Shown here piece by piece: positions 42,406 through 52,721 of a stretch of 64,000 nucleotides of DNA (its first letter is position 1; each line of letters begins with the position of its first letter). The translations under genes were made by a program, and so were the position numbers. Source of the DNA: Alphaproteobacteria bacterium (GTDB taxonomy: Bacteria; Pseudomonadota; Alphaproteobacteria; Caulobacterales; Aquidulcibacteraceae); assembly GCA_016124255.1 (NCBI GenBank), contig WGOB01000008.1:1-64000 (forward strand). Reading direction: 5' to 3'. The notes under the pieces were generated by a model. That model was given only the letters and a program-made list of their open reading frames with translations. It searched no databases and was not told where the DNA came from.

Positions 42406-45400
42406 ATGGTGTGGAAAAAGAAGAATAACGACCCGGCTGCGCCAGATCCGGCCGCGTCGAAACCGCTCCCAACGCCGAAATTCATCGCCACCGGCGCCGC
42501 CATCGCCGCCGCCGCGCCCGGCCTGGCCGAGGCGGCGACCTTCAATGTGTCCGACCAGGCCTCGTTCGAGGCCGCTCTGGCTGCGATGGCCGCGGACCGC
42601 GCGTCCGACCACACGATCAATATCACCGCGTCGTTCTCGATGTCCGCGCCGGTCGCCCCGATTGTCGCCGACCCCGGCGCGGTCGTCACCATCAACGGCA
42701 ACGGCTTCACCATCGACGGCGCGTCCAGCTTCCGCCCGTTTTTCATCTATTCCGGCGAGGTCAACATCGCCGACCTGAACATCGCCAACGCGACCGCCCA
42801 AGGCGGCGACGGCGCGGGCGGCGGCATGGGCGCCGGCGGCGCGGTGTTCGTGAACAGCCTGGCGGTCGTCAGCCTCACCAACGTCGTTATCACCGACGCC
42901 TCCGCCATCGGCGGCGACGGCGGCCAGCAATATCAGGGCGGCGGCGGCGGCCTCGGCGGCCAGGGCGGCCTTGAGCAGGGCGGCGGCGGCGGCGGCCTCT
43001 ACGGCGCGGGCGGCTCAGGTTCCGAGGAAGCCGGCGGCGGCGGCGGCGGCGCGCTCGGCGCCGGCGGCGCGACGGGCAACCCACTTGAGTACGGCGGCGG
43101 CGGCGGCGGCGGCTTCTTCGGCGACGGCGGCGTAAGCAGCCCGCATGAACTCTCCGGCGCCGGCGGCGGGGGCGGCGGCTTCACGGCCGACGGAGGCAAT
43201 GCATCACCAAACACTGGCGGCCTTGGCGGCGGCGCCGAGGGCGGTGACGGAACCGCGTACGGCGTCACCGGGCAGGATGGCCAGGCCTTCGGCGGCGGTG
43301 GCGGCGGCGGCGGGCCTGACGGCGGCGGCGGCGCTGGCGCGTTCGGTGGCGGCGGCGGCGGCTCGGGCGGCACCACCGACGTCAACTTTGATACTTCCCA
43401 GGACATCGGCGGCCAGGGCGGCGTCTTCGGCGGCGGCGGCGGCGGCGAGGCGGATCTCGGCGGCGACGGCGGCGATTTCGGCGGCGGCGGCGGGGTCGAT
43501 ACCGGCGGCGCGTCCGCCATCGCAGGCGACGGCGGCTACGGGGGCGGCGGCGGCGGCGCGGACCCCGGCGGCGGCGGGGGTCTCGGCGGCGCCGGGGGCT
43601 TCGGCGGCGGCCGCGGTTTTGGCGCCGGCGGCGGCGTCGGCGACACCGGCTTCGGCGGCGGCGACGCCACCATCACCGGCGGCGGCGGCGGCGCGGGCTT
43701 CGGCGGCGGCGTGTTCGTCCGCGACGGCGGCACGCTGATCATCCGCGAAGGCGTCACGCTTTCAGGCGGTTCGGTCGCTGGCGGCTCCGGCGTGAACGGC
43801 GGCGGCGCCGGCGCCGCATTGGGCCAGGGCGTCTTCATCCAGTCCGGCGATCTCACGTTCGACATCGGCGCGGGCGGCGCCTCCACCATCTCGGATGTCA
43901 TCGCCGACGCGACCGGAAACGGAACGGACGCCGGCGCGCTCGTGAAAACCGGCGCCGGCACGCTCGTGCTCGAAACCGCCAACACCTATTCCGGCGGCAC
44001 GACGATTTCCGGCGGAACGGTTCGGATCGAGACCAACACATCGTTGGGGACCGGCGCAGTCACGCTCGGCCCCGGCGCCATCGATTTCGCCGCCGGCCTA
44101 TCCTCCGCATACGGAATAAATCTCGTCGCCCAAGGCGCGCTTAACGTGGATTCCGGGGCGGTGACGCAGACGGGCGTCCTCAGCGGCGTCGGCGGCATGG
44201 ACAAGACCGGCGCCGGCGCGCTCGCGCTCTCCGGCGCCAACACCTATACCGGCGCCACCAACGTCAATGCCGGCACGCTCATTCTCAGCGGCGGCGCAGC
44301 GCTGTCCGACGTCAGCGCCGTATCGGTTGCGTCCGGCGCGACGCTTCAGCTCAACGATTCCGAGGTCATCGGCTCGCTCGCCGGCGCCGGCGACGTGTCC
44401 ATCGCCGGCGTCGCGATCACCTCCGGCGGCAACAACACCAGCACGATCTTCTCCGGCGTCATTGCGGGAAGCGGAGGCGTGCACAAGACCGGCTCGGGCG
44501 TGTTCACGCTCTCCGGCGTCAACACCTACACCGGCGATACCTTCGTCAACAGCGGCACGCTGGCGCTGTCCGGCGGCAGCGCAATCGTCGACACGAACAT
44601 CGTCAATGTCGCCTCCGGCGCGACGCTGCAGATCCTCGACGCCGAGACCCTCGGCTCGGTCTCCGGCGCCGGCGCGATAACCCTCGACGCCACGCTGACC
44701 ACCGGCGCCAACGACGCGACGACCACGTTCTCCGGCGCCGCGAGCGGCGCGGGCGGCCTCACCAAGGTCGGCGTCGGAACGTTCACGCTCTCCGGGACGA
44801 ACACCTATTCCGGCGCCACCACCGTCAGCGCTGGCGCGCTCATCGCCGCGGGCGGCGCCGCGATCGGTGATACAAGCGCGGTGACCGTCGCCTCCGGCGC
44901 CGCCTTCCAGATCGACGCCAGCGAAACCATCGGCTCCCTGGCCGGCGCCGGCGACGTGCAACTCGGCGCCAACACCCTGACCGCAGGCGGCGACGGATCG
45001 AGCACGACCTTCTCGGGAACGATCGCCGGCGTCGGCGGCGTGCTCGTGAAGGACGGCGCTGGCGTCCTCACGCTTTCCGGCGCCAACACCTACTCGGGCG
45101 GCACGACCATCGCCGGCGGAACCGTCCGTGTAGAGAACAACGCCGCCTTCGGCTCTGGCGCCGTGACGACGACGGGCTCCACCATTGACTACGGCGACGG
45201 GATCACGATCGCCAACGCGATAGTGCTGATGAGCAATCCCGATCTCAATGTCGATGTCGGGACCGCCGCACAATCGGGCGCCATCTCCGAATCCGGCGGC
45301 AGCTATGGGATCGCCAAGACCGGCGCTGGCACGCTTGTCCTATCCGGCGTCAACACCTTCACCGGCGCAACGAACGTCAACGCTGGCACGCTGACGCTCA

Positions 45401-48400
45401 ATGGCGGCGCCGCGCTCTCAGACGTAAGTGCAGTCACAATCGCATCCGGCGCGACCCTGCAATTGGGCGCGTCCGAAGCCATCGGCTCGCTTGCCGGCGC
45501 CGGCAGTGTGGCCATGGGCGCCAACACGCTCACCACCGGCGGCGACGGAACCAGCACCACGTTCTCCGGCGCTATCGCAGGCGCCGGCGACGTTGCCAAA
45601 ACCGGCGCAGGCGTGCTCACGCTCTCCGGCGCCAACACCTATACCGGCGCCACCAACATCAACGCGGGCGGGCTGACGCTCGCTGGCGGCCAGGCTGTGG
45701 TGGATTCCGGCGTCATCAACATCGCCGGCGGCGCAGTGCTGACGATCGCGGACGCCGAAACCGTCGGGTCCATCGCCGGCGCCGGTGACGTTGCGCTCAA
45801 CGCCACGCTGACCACGGGCGGCAACGACGCGTCGACCGCGTTGTCAGGCGATGTATCGGGCGCCGGCGGCCTTACCAAAGAAGGCGCAGGAACGTTCACG
45901 CTCTCCGGCGTCAACACCTTCGTCGGCGCGACCAACGTGAACGCGGGAACGCTGGTCCTCAACGGCGGCGCAGCGCTCTCAGACCTCACGGCCGTGACTG
46001 TCGCCTCCGGCGCGACGCTCGATCTTGGCGCCAGCGAAACCATCGGCTCGCTCGCCGGCGCCGGCGCTGTCGCACTGAACGCCAACACGCTCACCGCCGG
46101 GGGCGACGGCGCCTCCACCACGTTCTCCGGTGCAATCACCGGCGCCGGCGGCTTCACCAAGGCGGGCGCGGGCGCGCTGACATTCTCCGGCGCCAACACC
46201 TATGCCGGCGCCACCACGATCAGCGCTGGCGCGCTGATCCTGTCCGGCGGCACGGCGCTGAATGATTCCGGCGTCGTCACCGTCGCCTCGGGCGCATCGC
46301 TGCAGCTTGATGACGACGAGACCATCGGTTCGCTCGCGGGCGCAGGCGCCGTCGCGCTCAACGCCAACACGTTGACCGCCGGCGGCAATGGCGCGTCCAC
46401 CGCCTTCTCCGGCGCGATCTTCGGCGTCGGCGGCCTCGTCAAGACGGGCGCTGGAACGCTCACGCTCTCCGGCGCAAATACGTTCACGGGCGCGGCCAAT
46501 GTCGCCACCGGCACGCTCACGCTCAATGGCGGCGCCGCGCTTTCCGACCTCACCGCAGTTTCGGTCGCATCCGGCGCGACGCTGCAATTGGGGGCCTCTG
46601 AAACCATCGGCTCGCTTGCCGGCGCGGGCAATGTGCAACTCGGCGCCAACACCCTGACTGCCGGGGGCAACGACGCCTCGACGGCCTTCTCCGGCGCGAT
46701 CACCGGCGCCGGCGGCCTGACCAAGGACGGCGCGGGCGTGCTCACGCTGTCCGGCGCCAACACGTACGCCGGCGCCACCAACGTCAATGCCGGGACGCTC
46801 GCGCTCTCCGGCGGCGCCGCAATCGCGGATGCAAGCGCCGTCACGGTCGGCGCCGGCGCGATCCTGCTCTTGAACGATAGCGAAGCGATCGGCTCGCTCG
46901 CCGGCGCAGGCGGCGTGCAACTCGGCGCCAATGCGCTGACCGCCGGCGGCGACGGGTCGAGCACCACGTTCGCGGGCGTCATGTCCGGCGCGGGCGGCTT
47001 CAACAAGGCGGGCGCCGGAACGCTCACGCTCTCGGGCGCGAACACCTTCACCGGCGCAACCAACATCAATTCCGGCGCCCTCATCTTGTCCGGCGGCGCC
47101 GCCCTCGCCGACATCAGCGCCGTGACGGTCGCGTCGGGCGCAACGCTGCAGCTCAACGACGACGAAACCATCGGCTCGCTTGCCGGCGGCGGCGCCGTCG
47201 CGCTCGGCGCCGACACGCTCACCGTCGGCGCCAACAACGCGAGCACCGTTTTCTCCGGCGCGATCTCGGGAGCGGGCGGCCTCGACCACATCGGAACGGG
47301 CGTGTTCACGCTCTCCGGCGCAAACACGTTCACCGGCGCGACGAATGTGAGCGCCGGGGAGCTCGTGCTCTCCGGCGGCGCCGCGCTGGCTGATGCGAGC
47401 GCGCTGACGATCGCGTCCGGCGCGCTTGTGACGCTTGCAACCGGCGAAACCATCGGGTCGCTCGCAGGGGCGGGGGATGTTGCGCTCGGCGCCAACACGC
47501 TGACGACCGGCGGCGACGCGTCCAGCACGACCTTCTCGGGAACGCTCTCCGGCGCCGGCGGCCTGGTCAAGATCGGCGCCGGATCCTTCACGCTCGCGGG
47601 CGCCAACACCTACACCGGCGCCACGGTGATCAATGCCGGCGAACTTATCGCCGCCGGCGGCGTCGCGATCAGCGATGATAGCGCTGTCACCGTCGCCTCC
47701 GGCGCGCAATTGACGCTCAGCGCGGGCGAGACCATCGGCTCTCTCTCCGGCGGCGGCGATGTCGCACTCAACGCCTTCACGTTGACGGCAGGCGGCGATG
47801 GATCCTCCACCGCCTTCTCCGGCGCCATGTCTGGAGCAGGGGGCCTCACAAAGCTCGGCGCCGGGTCGCTGACTTTGTCGGGCGTCAACACCTATGCCGG
47901 CGACACCTTGATCAACGCCGGCGAAGTGATCGTCTCCGGCGGCCAAGCCGTCAATGACGTGGGCGTCGTCAACATCGCGCTCGCCGCCGCCTTCACGCTC
48001 AACAACAGCGAGACGATCGGCGCGCTGATGGGCGCGGGCGACGTCAATCTAAACGCGAACACGCTCACTGTCGGCGGCAACGGCGCCACGACCAGCTTTG
48101 CGGGGATCATCGACGGTGCGGGCGGTCTGGTGAAGATCGGGGCCGGCGCACTAACGCTCACCGGCGCCAACACTTTCACCGGCGCAACCAATGTGAACGC
48201 CGGCACGCTCGCGCTCTCCGGCGGCGCCGCGCTCGATGACGCCAGCGCGGTCATCGTCGCGTCCGGCGCCGTCCTGCAGCTCAACGACGACGAGACCATC
48301 GGCTCGCTCGCCGGCGCCGGCAATGTCGCGCTCGGCGCAAACACGCTCACCACCGGCGCGGATGATACAAGTACGATCTTCTCTGGGGTCATCTCGGGCA

Positions 48401-51400
48401 GCGGCGGCCTCACCAAGATCGGCGCCGGCGATTTCGTGCTCACCGGCGCAAACACCTACACCGGCGAGACGCTCGTGCTCGGCGGCACGCTCCTCTTTGC
48501 CCAAGGCCAGTCGCTGCAAGACGACGCGGTAGTCAACATTGACGCGCCGGCTGCGATCTCGCTGATGATGGATGAGCAGGTCGCGGGCCTCCTTGGCGAC
48601 GGATCGGTGTTCCTGAACGCGTATACGTTGACCGTCGATGACGGCGCCGATTCCGCGTTCGCCGGCGTGATCGCCGGCGCCGGCGGCCTCACCAAGGATG
48701 GCGCCGCCACTTTCACCCTGTCCGGCGCCAACACCTATGCCGGCCCGACAAACGTGCTGGGCGGGACGCTGGTGCTCAACGGCGGCACAGCGCTCGCTGA
48801 CGCCAGCGCGCTCAGCATCGCCTCCGGCGCGACCGTGCAGCTCGGCGCGAACGAGACCGTCGGCGCCCTTGCCGGCGCCGGCAATGTCGCTCTCGGCGCC
48901 AACACGCTGACGACCGGCGCGAGCGGCGCAACCACGCTGTTCTCCGGTGTAATGTCCGGAACCGGAGGGTTGACCAAGGTCGGCGCCGGCGTCTTCACAC
49001 TCTCTGGCGCCAACACCTATTCTGGCCAAACCCACGTGAACGCCGGCGTGCTCATCCTCGCCGGCGGCCAGGCGGTGGGCGACGCCAACGTCGTCAACGT
49101 CGCCAGCGGCGCGGGCCTGCAATTGAACGCCAGCGAAGCCATCGGCGGCCTCAACGGCGCAGGCCTTGTTGCGCTTGGCGGCAACGTGCTCACCATCGGC
49201 GGCGGCGATGCTTCCAGCGCCTTCACCGGCTCGATGTTCGGCACGGGCGGCCTCACCAAGATCGGCGCCGGCACGTTCTCGCTCACCGGCGCCAACACCT
49301 TCACCGGCCCGGTCATCATCCAAGGCGGCGTCCTGGCGCTCAACGGCGGCGCGGCCCTGTCGGACGCATCCGCCGTCACCATCAGCGCGCCTGGAGTGTT
49401 GAGCCTCGGCGCCAGCGAAACGATCGGCTCCATCGCCGGCGCCGGCGCGATCGACTTGGGCGCATTCTTGTTGCAGACCGGCGGCGACAACGCCTCAACG
49501 ACGTTCTCTGGTCTCATCTCCGGCTCGGGCGGCCTAATCAAGGTCGGCGCCGGCGCCTTCACGCTCACCGGCCCGAACACGTATTCCGGCGGTACGATCC
49601 TCGCCAGCGGGTCCATTCGCGTGGAGGATGACGACGCCCTCGGGAGCGGCGCGATTACGACCACCGGCTCCACGCTCGACTATGCCGACGGCATTCTGCT
49701 TGGCAACGACATCATCTTGATGAGCTATCCAAATCTCAACGTCGGCGTCGGCGCCGCTGAGCATGCCGGCGACATCTCCGAATCCGGCGGCGCGTTCGGG
49801 ATCTTCAAGACCGGCGCCGGCCAGCTCACGTTCTCCGGAAGCAACACCTACACCGGCGCGACCGTCATCTCCGGCGGCGTCCTGCGGCTCGCCGGGGGCG
49901 CCGCGGTATCGGATACCGGCGTCGTGCTCGTCGAGAACGGCGCTGCGCTCTCACTCGCGGATGATGAAACCATCGGCGATCTGACTGGCGATGGCGACGT
50001 CGATCTCGGCGCCGCTACGCTGTCGATCGCCGGCGCCGGCTTCTATGAATTCTCCGGCGACATCGCCGGCACGGGCGGCCTTGCGCTCTTGTCCGGCGGC
50101 GCGATGGAGCTGTCGGGGACCAACACCTTCTCCGGCGGGGTTGTGAACGGCGGCACGCTGATCCTCACCGGCGCCGGCGCCGCGGGCTCCGGCGACATCG
50201 TCAACAACGACGCGCTCCTCTTCACCGACACGCTCGCCAACGACATCTCCGGTGCAGGCTTCATCCAAAAGACGGGCGCCGGTCTCGCCGAACTCACCGG
50301 CGCCAACACGCACGCCGGCGGCACGATCGTTGCAGCCGGCGCGTTGCGCGCCAGCCTCGACAATCTCGGAACCGGCCAGCTTTCTCTGCACGCCGGCGCC
50401 CGCTTCGAACTCGTGCAAGCGACGAACGCCGTCTTCGGCGTCGACATTGTCTCTGATCCCACCAGCGTCTTCGTCCAGTCGGGCGCGGGCGTCGTGACGT
50501 ACAATAACGGCTTGTTCGGCGATTTCGAAGTGCTCTCCGGCACGGCGAACGTGATGGGCCCAATTGGCGTGTCCGGCGCAAACGGACTGCGCGTCGCAAA
50601 CGGCGCAACGCTCTCGGGAACCGGCGTGGTCGTTGGCGATGTGACCAACGAAGGCCTTCTCTCGCCCGGCGGCGACGCTATCGGCGTCTTCGGCGTTCAA
50701 GGCGATTACACCCACGTCGCAACCGGCCGGCTGCGCATCCAATTCGATCCAAACGGCGACATCGACCTCCTCGCCGTGACCGGGACCGCGACCATTGAAG
50801 GCGGCGTGGTCGAGCTCGTCTCGCTCGGCGGCGCGGACGGCTCGGGGCTCACCTTCCTGCAGGCGGGCGGCGGCGTCTCCGGCGCCTTCGACACGCTGAT
50901 CACCCCGGCCGGCGGCGCGGCCGGCATCCTCTACAACGCGTTCGACGCCGAGATCTCGCCCACCATCGTCACCGCCCGCCCGAGCACGCCCTCAAGCCAG
51001 GTCGCGCTGATTGCCGGCGCGGCCGATTCCTTCCTCAACCTCATCGCCGATGAGATCGAGGAAGAGCGCGACGGCGGCGTTGTCTGGGGCCGCTCGCTGT
51101 TCGGCGAGTTGAGCCGCGATGCGGTCGGCGCATCGCGCGCGTTCGATTATTCGACGCAAGGCAACGTCGGCGGCGTCCGCACAACGCGCAAGAGCGGCTT
51201 CGTTGTCGGCGCCGCGCTCGCCGGCGTCCGCGGCGACGCGGATCTTGAATTGAATGCAGGCGATGTCGAATCCGAAGGCGTTATGGCCGCCGCCTATGCG
51301 GATTGGCGCAACCAGAACTTCATGGTCTCCGGCGGCGTCAGCGTCGGCGCCCAGGATCTCGACATTCGCCGCCGCGTCGAACTCAACGGTCAGCCGATCG

Positions 51401-51906
51401 ATCTGTTCGGCGCCACCGAAAGCCGCACCAGCGGCGTCCATCTCGGCGCAGCCGCCATGGCAGATTGGGGCGGCTGGGATGTGAGCGCCTCCGCGCGCGT
51501 CAATTACGTGTCCACCGAGGTTGATAATTACGAAGAGGGCGGCGGCGCCGTCCTCGCGCTCGATTGGGATCGCTTCGACGCCGAGAGCCTGTTCACGCGC
51601 ATCCGCATGCGCGCGGAGCGCCGCATGCTGGTCGGCGAGGGCCTTTCGGTCACGCCAGCCTTCAGCCTCGGCGTCGTGCGGGAGGAGGCGATCGACGACG
51701 ATCGCACGGTGCGCGCAAGCCTCGTCGTCAGCGGCCAGCCGATCGTGCTCGACCTGGACCGCATGAGCCGCACCATGGGCGAAGCGACCGCCGGTTTCAC
51801 GATGCACTGGGGCGAGAGCTTCGACTTGGGCGCCCACGCCGGCTACCAGAACGGCGACGGCCAGGAAGGCGCCTTCGGCGCCGTCTCCGCCCGCATCCGC
51901 TTCTAG
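42406..51906 (+). CDS. giant autotransporter with 24 PATR repeats
   Basis: About 3166 residues. The chosen ATG (MVWKKKNND) has GGGAGG upstream; a TTG and another ATG 36 and 23 codons earlier are also in frame. Signal-like KFIATGAAIAAAAPGLAEA is followed by a beta-helix start, a glycine-rich segment (residues about 125-440), then 24 autotransporter-associated repeats. Most are 90-95 residues long with the core LSGANTYTGATNVNAGTL, GGAALSD, VASGATLQL, ETIGSLAGAG and TTFSGAISGAGGLTK. A C-terminal beta-barrel (from about residue 2885, GVVWGRSLFGELSRDAVG) ends in the strand AVSARIRF with the terminal aromatic residue. It is type V secretion to the cell surface and probably an adhesin or biofilm protein. 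Confidence 0.95.
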   Translation: MVWKKKNNDPAAPDPAASKPLPTPKFIATGAAIAAAAPGLAEAATFNVSDQASFEAALAAMAADRASDHTINITASFSMSAPVAPIVADPGAVVTINGNGFTIDGASSFRPFFIYSGEVNIADLNIANATAQGGDGAGGGMGAGGAVFVNSLAVVSLTNVVITDASAIGGDGGQQYQGGGGGLGGQGGLEQGGGGGGLYGAGGSGSEEAGGGGGGALGAGGATGNPLEYGGGGGGGFFGDGGVSSPHELSGAGGGGGGFTADGGNASPNTGGLGGGAEGGDGTAYGVTGQDGQAFGGGGGGGGPDGGGGAGAFGGGGGGSGGTTDVNFDTSQDIGGQGGVFGGGGGGEADLGGDGGDFGGGGGVDTGGASAIAGDGGYGGGGGGADPGGGGGLGGAGGFGGGRGFGAGGGVGDTGFGGGDATITGGGGGAGFGGGVFVRDGGTLIIREGVTLSGGSVAGGSGVNGGGAGAALGQGVFIQSGDLTFDIGAGGASTISDVIADATGNGTDAGALVKTGAGTLVLETANTYSGGTTISGGTVRIETNTSLGTGAVTLGPGAIDFAAGLSSAYGINLVAQGALNVDSGAVTQTGVLSGVGGMDKTGAGALALSGANTYTGATNVNAGTLILSGGAALSDVSAVSVASGATLQLNDSEVIGSLAGAGDVSIAGVAITSGGNNTSTIFSGVIAGSGGVHKTGSGVFTLSGVNTYTGDTFVNSGTLALSGGSAIVDTNIVNVASGATLQILDAETLGSVSGAGAITLDATLTTGANDATTTFSGAASGAGGLTKVGVGTFTLSGTNTYSGATTVSAGALIAAGGAAIGDTSAVTVASGAAFQIDASETIGSLAGAGDVQLGANTLTAGGDGSSTTFSGTIAGVGGVLVKDGAGVLTLSGANTYSGGTTIAGGTVRVENNAAFGSGAVTTTGSTIDYGDGITIANAIVLMSNPDLNVDVGTAAQSGAISESGGSYGIAKTGAGTLVLSGVNTFTGATNVNAGTLTLNGGAALSDVSAVTIASGATLQLGASEAIGSLAGAGSVAMGANTLTTGGDGTSTTFSGAIAGAGDVAKTGAGVLTLSGANTYTGATNINAGGLTLAGGQAVVDSGVINIAGGAVLTIADAETVGSIAGAGDVALNATLTTGGNDASTALSGDVSGAGGLTKEGAGTFTLSGVNTFVGATNVNAGTLVLNGGAALSDLTAVTVASGATLDLGASETIGSLAGAGAVALNANTLTAGGDGASTTFSGAITGAGGFTKAGAGALTFSGANTYAGATTISAGALILSGGTALNDSGVVTVASGASLQLDDDETIGSLAGAGAVALNANTLTAGGNGASTAFSGAIFGVGGLVKTGAGTLTLSGANTFTGAANVATGTLTLNGGAALSDLTAVSVASGATLQLGASETIGSLAGAGNVQLGANTLTAGGNDASTAFSGAITGAGGLTKDGAGVLTLSGANTYAGATNVNAGTLALSGGAAIADASAVTVGAGAILLLNDSEAIGSLAGAGGVQLGANALTAGGDGSSTTFAGVMSGAGGFNKAGAGTLTLSGANTFTGATNINSGALILSGGAALADISAVTVASGATLQLNDDETIGSLAGGGAVALGADTLTVGANNASTVFSGAISGAGGLDHIGTGVFTLSGANTFTGATNVSAGELVLSGGAALADASALTIASGALVTLATGETIGSLAGAGDVALGANTLTTGGDASSTTFSGTLSGAGGLVKIGAGSFTLAGANTYTGATVINAGELIAAGGVAISDDSAVTVASGAQLTLSAGETIGSLSGGGDVALNAFTLTAGGDGSSTAFSGAMSGAGGLTKLGAGSLTLSGVNTYAGDTLINAGEVIVSGGQAVNDVGVVNIALAAAFTLNNSETIGALMGAGDVNLNANTLTVGGNGATTSFAGIIDGAGGLVKIGAGALTLTGANTFTGATNVNAGTLALSGGAALDDASAVIVASGAVLQLNDDETIGSLAGAGNVALGANTLTTGADDTSTIFSGVISGSGGLTKIGAGDFVLTGANTYTGETLVLGGTLLFAQGQSLQDDAVVNIDAPAAISLMMDEQVAGLLGDGSVFLNAYTLTVDDGADSAFAGVIAGAGGLTKDGAATFTLSGANTYAGPTNVLGGTLVLNGGTALADASALSIASGATVQLGANETVGALAGAGNVALGANTLTTGASGATTLFSGVMSGTGGLTKVGAGVFTLSGANTYSGQTHVNAGVLILAGGQAVGDANVVNVASGAGLQLNASEAIGGLNGAGLVALGGNVLTIGGGDASSAFTGSMFGTGGLTKIGAGTFSLTGANTFTGPVIIQGGVLALNGGAALSDASAVTISAPGVLSLGASETIGSIAGAGAIDLGAFLLQTGGDNASTTFSGLISGSGGLIKVGAGAFTLTGPNTYSGGTILASGSIRVEDDDALGSGAITTTGSTLDYADGILLGNDIILMSYPNLNVGVGAAEHAGDISESGGAFGIFKTGAGQLTFSGSNTYTGATVISGGVLRLAGGAAVSDTGVVLVENGAALSLADDETIGDLTGDGDVDLGAATLSIAGAGFYEFSGDIAGTGGLALLSGGAMELSGTNTFSGGVVNGGTLILTGAGAAGSGDIVNNDALLFTDTLANDISGAGFIQKTGAGLAELTGANTHAGGTIVAAGALRASLDNLGTGQLSLHAGARFELVQATNAVFGVDIVSDPTSVFVQSGAGVVTYNNGLFGDFEVLSGTANVMGPIGVSGANGLRVANGATLSGTGVVVGDVTNEGLLSPGGDAIGVFGVQGDYTHVATGRLRIQFDPNGDIDLLAVTGTATIEGGVVELVSLGGADGSGLTFLQAGGGVSGAFDTLITPAGGAAGILYNAFDAEISPTIVTARPSTPSSQVALIAGAADSFLNLIADEIEEERDGGVVWGRSLFGELSRDAVGASRAFDYSTQGNVGGVRTTRKSGFVVGAALAGVRGDADLELNAGDVESEGVMAAAYADWRNQNFMVSGGVSVGAQDLDIRRRVELNGQPIDLFGATESRTSGVHLGAAAMADWGGWDVSASARVNYVSTEVDNYEEGGGAVLALDWDRFDAESLFTRIRMRAERRMLVGEGLSVTPAFSLGVVREEAIDDDRTVRASLVVSGQPIVLDLDRMSRTMGEATAGFTMHWGESFDLGAHAGYQNGDGQEGAFGAVSARIRF
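42795..43720 (+). repeat. GGC-rich tract coding the glycine-rich segment of the autotransporter
   Basis: Nearly every second codon is GGC, giving runs such as GGGGGGL, GGGGGGG and GGGGGGSGG separated by single charged or aromatic residues. Such tracts are prone to slippage and to G-quadruplex structure. It precedes the PATR repeats. Confidence 0.85.
43975..50380 (+). repeat. 24 tandem autotransporter-associated (PATR) repeats
   Basis: Counted by the motif [ST/A]-G-x-N-T-[YFH]: 24 copies, mostly spaced about 280 bases. Neighbouring copies share long identical DNA stretches (GGCGCCAACACCTA, GAAACCATCGGCTC). Copies 1, 5, 21 and 24 are shorter variants of the GTVRIE/GSIRVE kind, with a TG-S-DYADG-type insert in two of them, suggesting block duplications. 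Confidence 0.9.
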
Positions 51907-52091
51907 CGCACCAGCGACGCGGTCTCCGCCGCGCCAATGCGGTGAGCCGGCGGCCAAGTGAGAGGAATCGGCGTCGTTGGGCCCGGCGCGGCCGGCGCGG
52001 ATTGAGCCGCGGACGCGATCGCGGCGACTGGTCCTCATGCGCGCGCGCCGCACCCTCAAAGGCCGCATGCCCGTTTGCGCCGGCCGCCGCA

Positions 52092-52120
52092 TTGCCGCGC
52101 CGGCGCGATTGCCTTATCTC
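52092..52120 (+). promoter_or_regulatory. candidate promoter of tRNA-Ser
   Basis: TTGCCG and TATCTC are separated by 17 bases and lie 37 bases before the mature tRNA 5' end. It is the best match in the 250-base gap between the autotransporter and the tRNA. Nothing else is seen in that gap. Confidence 0.4.
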
Positions 52121-52156
52121 AGCGCCTCCACTCGACCCGCCTCGCAGGGCGGCCCC

Positions 52157-52246
<90 letters not shown>

Positions 52247-52339
52247 GCGGCCCGCGCCCCAATCCCCCTTGCGCCGCTTACCTCGCCGCGGCTAATCCAA
52301 ACCACGGTCGCGCGTGAGCGCGGCCGGATCGCGCCGGCG

Positions 52340-52545
52340 CCCGCGAGGGCTTTACGGGAACGCAGTGAGGGGCCTCGCGCCCGGACTCTGCGGCTGTCCC
52401 TGCAACTGTGAGCGGCGAGTGCGATGCGCATCGTGGTCCCTCTCCCTGCGGAGGAGGATCGCAGTCACTGGCGGCATTTGCGTCGCCGGGAAGGCCGCGC
52501 ATCGCGCCTTGACCCGCAAGCCAGGAGACCGGCCGGCGCGTGTCG
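52340..52545 (+). promoter_or_regulatory. cobalamin riboswitch
   Basis: The conserved core elements appear in order: GGGAACGCAGTGAGG (cf. GGGAA..GGTG..A..CC), CTGTCCCTGCAACTGTGAGCGG (cf. CTGTCCCCGCAACTGTAAGCGG), the B12-box-like GTCACTGG at about 52463-52470, GCCGGGAAGGC, and GACCCGCAAGCCAGGAGACCGG. Stem P2 pairs GCGAGG with CCTCGC. A further strong hairpin lies downstream. It precedes a BtuB-type receptor, so adenosylcobalamin binding should turn the uptake genes off. Confidence 0.92.
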
Positions 52546-52621
52546 CTCTTGCTTGGGTCCAGGGGATGGTCCAGGCGCGGAAACCCGTCTGAGCGACGCC
52601 GCGGCGGAGGCCGCACCGGTC

Positions 52622-52666
52622 GGCCGGCGAACGCTTTGCGGCGTCCGCTCGTCGGACGCGCCGGCC
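52622..52666 (+). promoter_or_regulatory. hairpin between riboswitch and btuB (possible expression platform)
   Basis: GCGTCCG-CTCGT-CGGACGC gives a perfect 7-base-pair inner stem, enclosed by GGCCGGCG and CGCCGGCC. It lies about 55 bases before the start codon, without a T-run, so control at translation or through Rho is more likely than an intrinsic terminator. Confidence 0.5.
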
Positions 52667-52721
52667 ATGCAGCGCATGGAGACCTCCGCCCTTGTCGCGT
52701 GACGCCGACGGGGAAAAGTTC

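Noticed and set aside
43975-50380. Regular repeats as a CRISPR array
   Set aside because: The period is about 280 bases, the repeats code for protein in one frame, and there are no short unique spacers.
42890-51906. Many long open frames antisense to the autotransporter
   Set aside because: They follow from biased, repetitive GC-rich codons; their products are low-complexity valine/alanine/proline proteins repeating with the same period.
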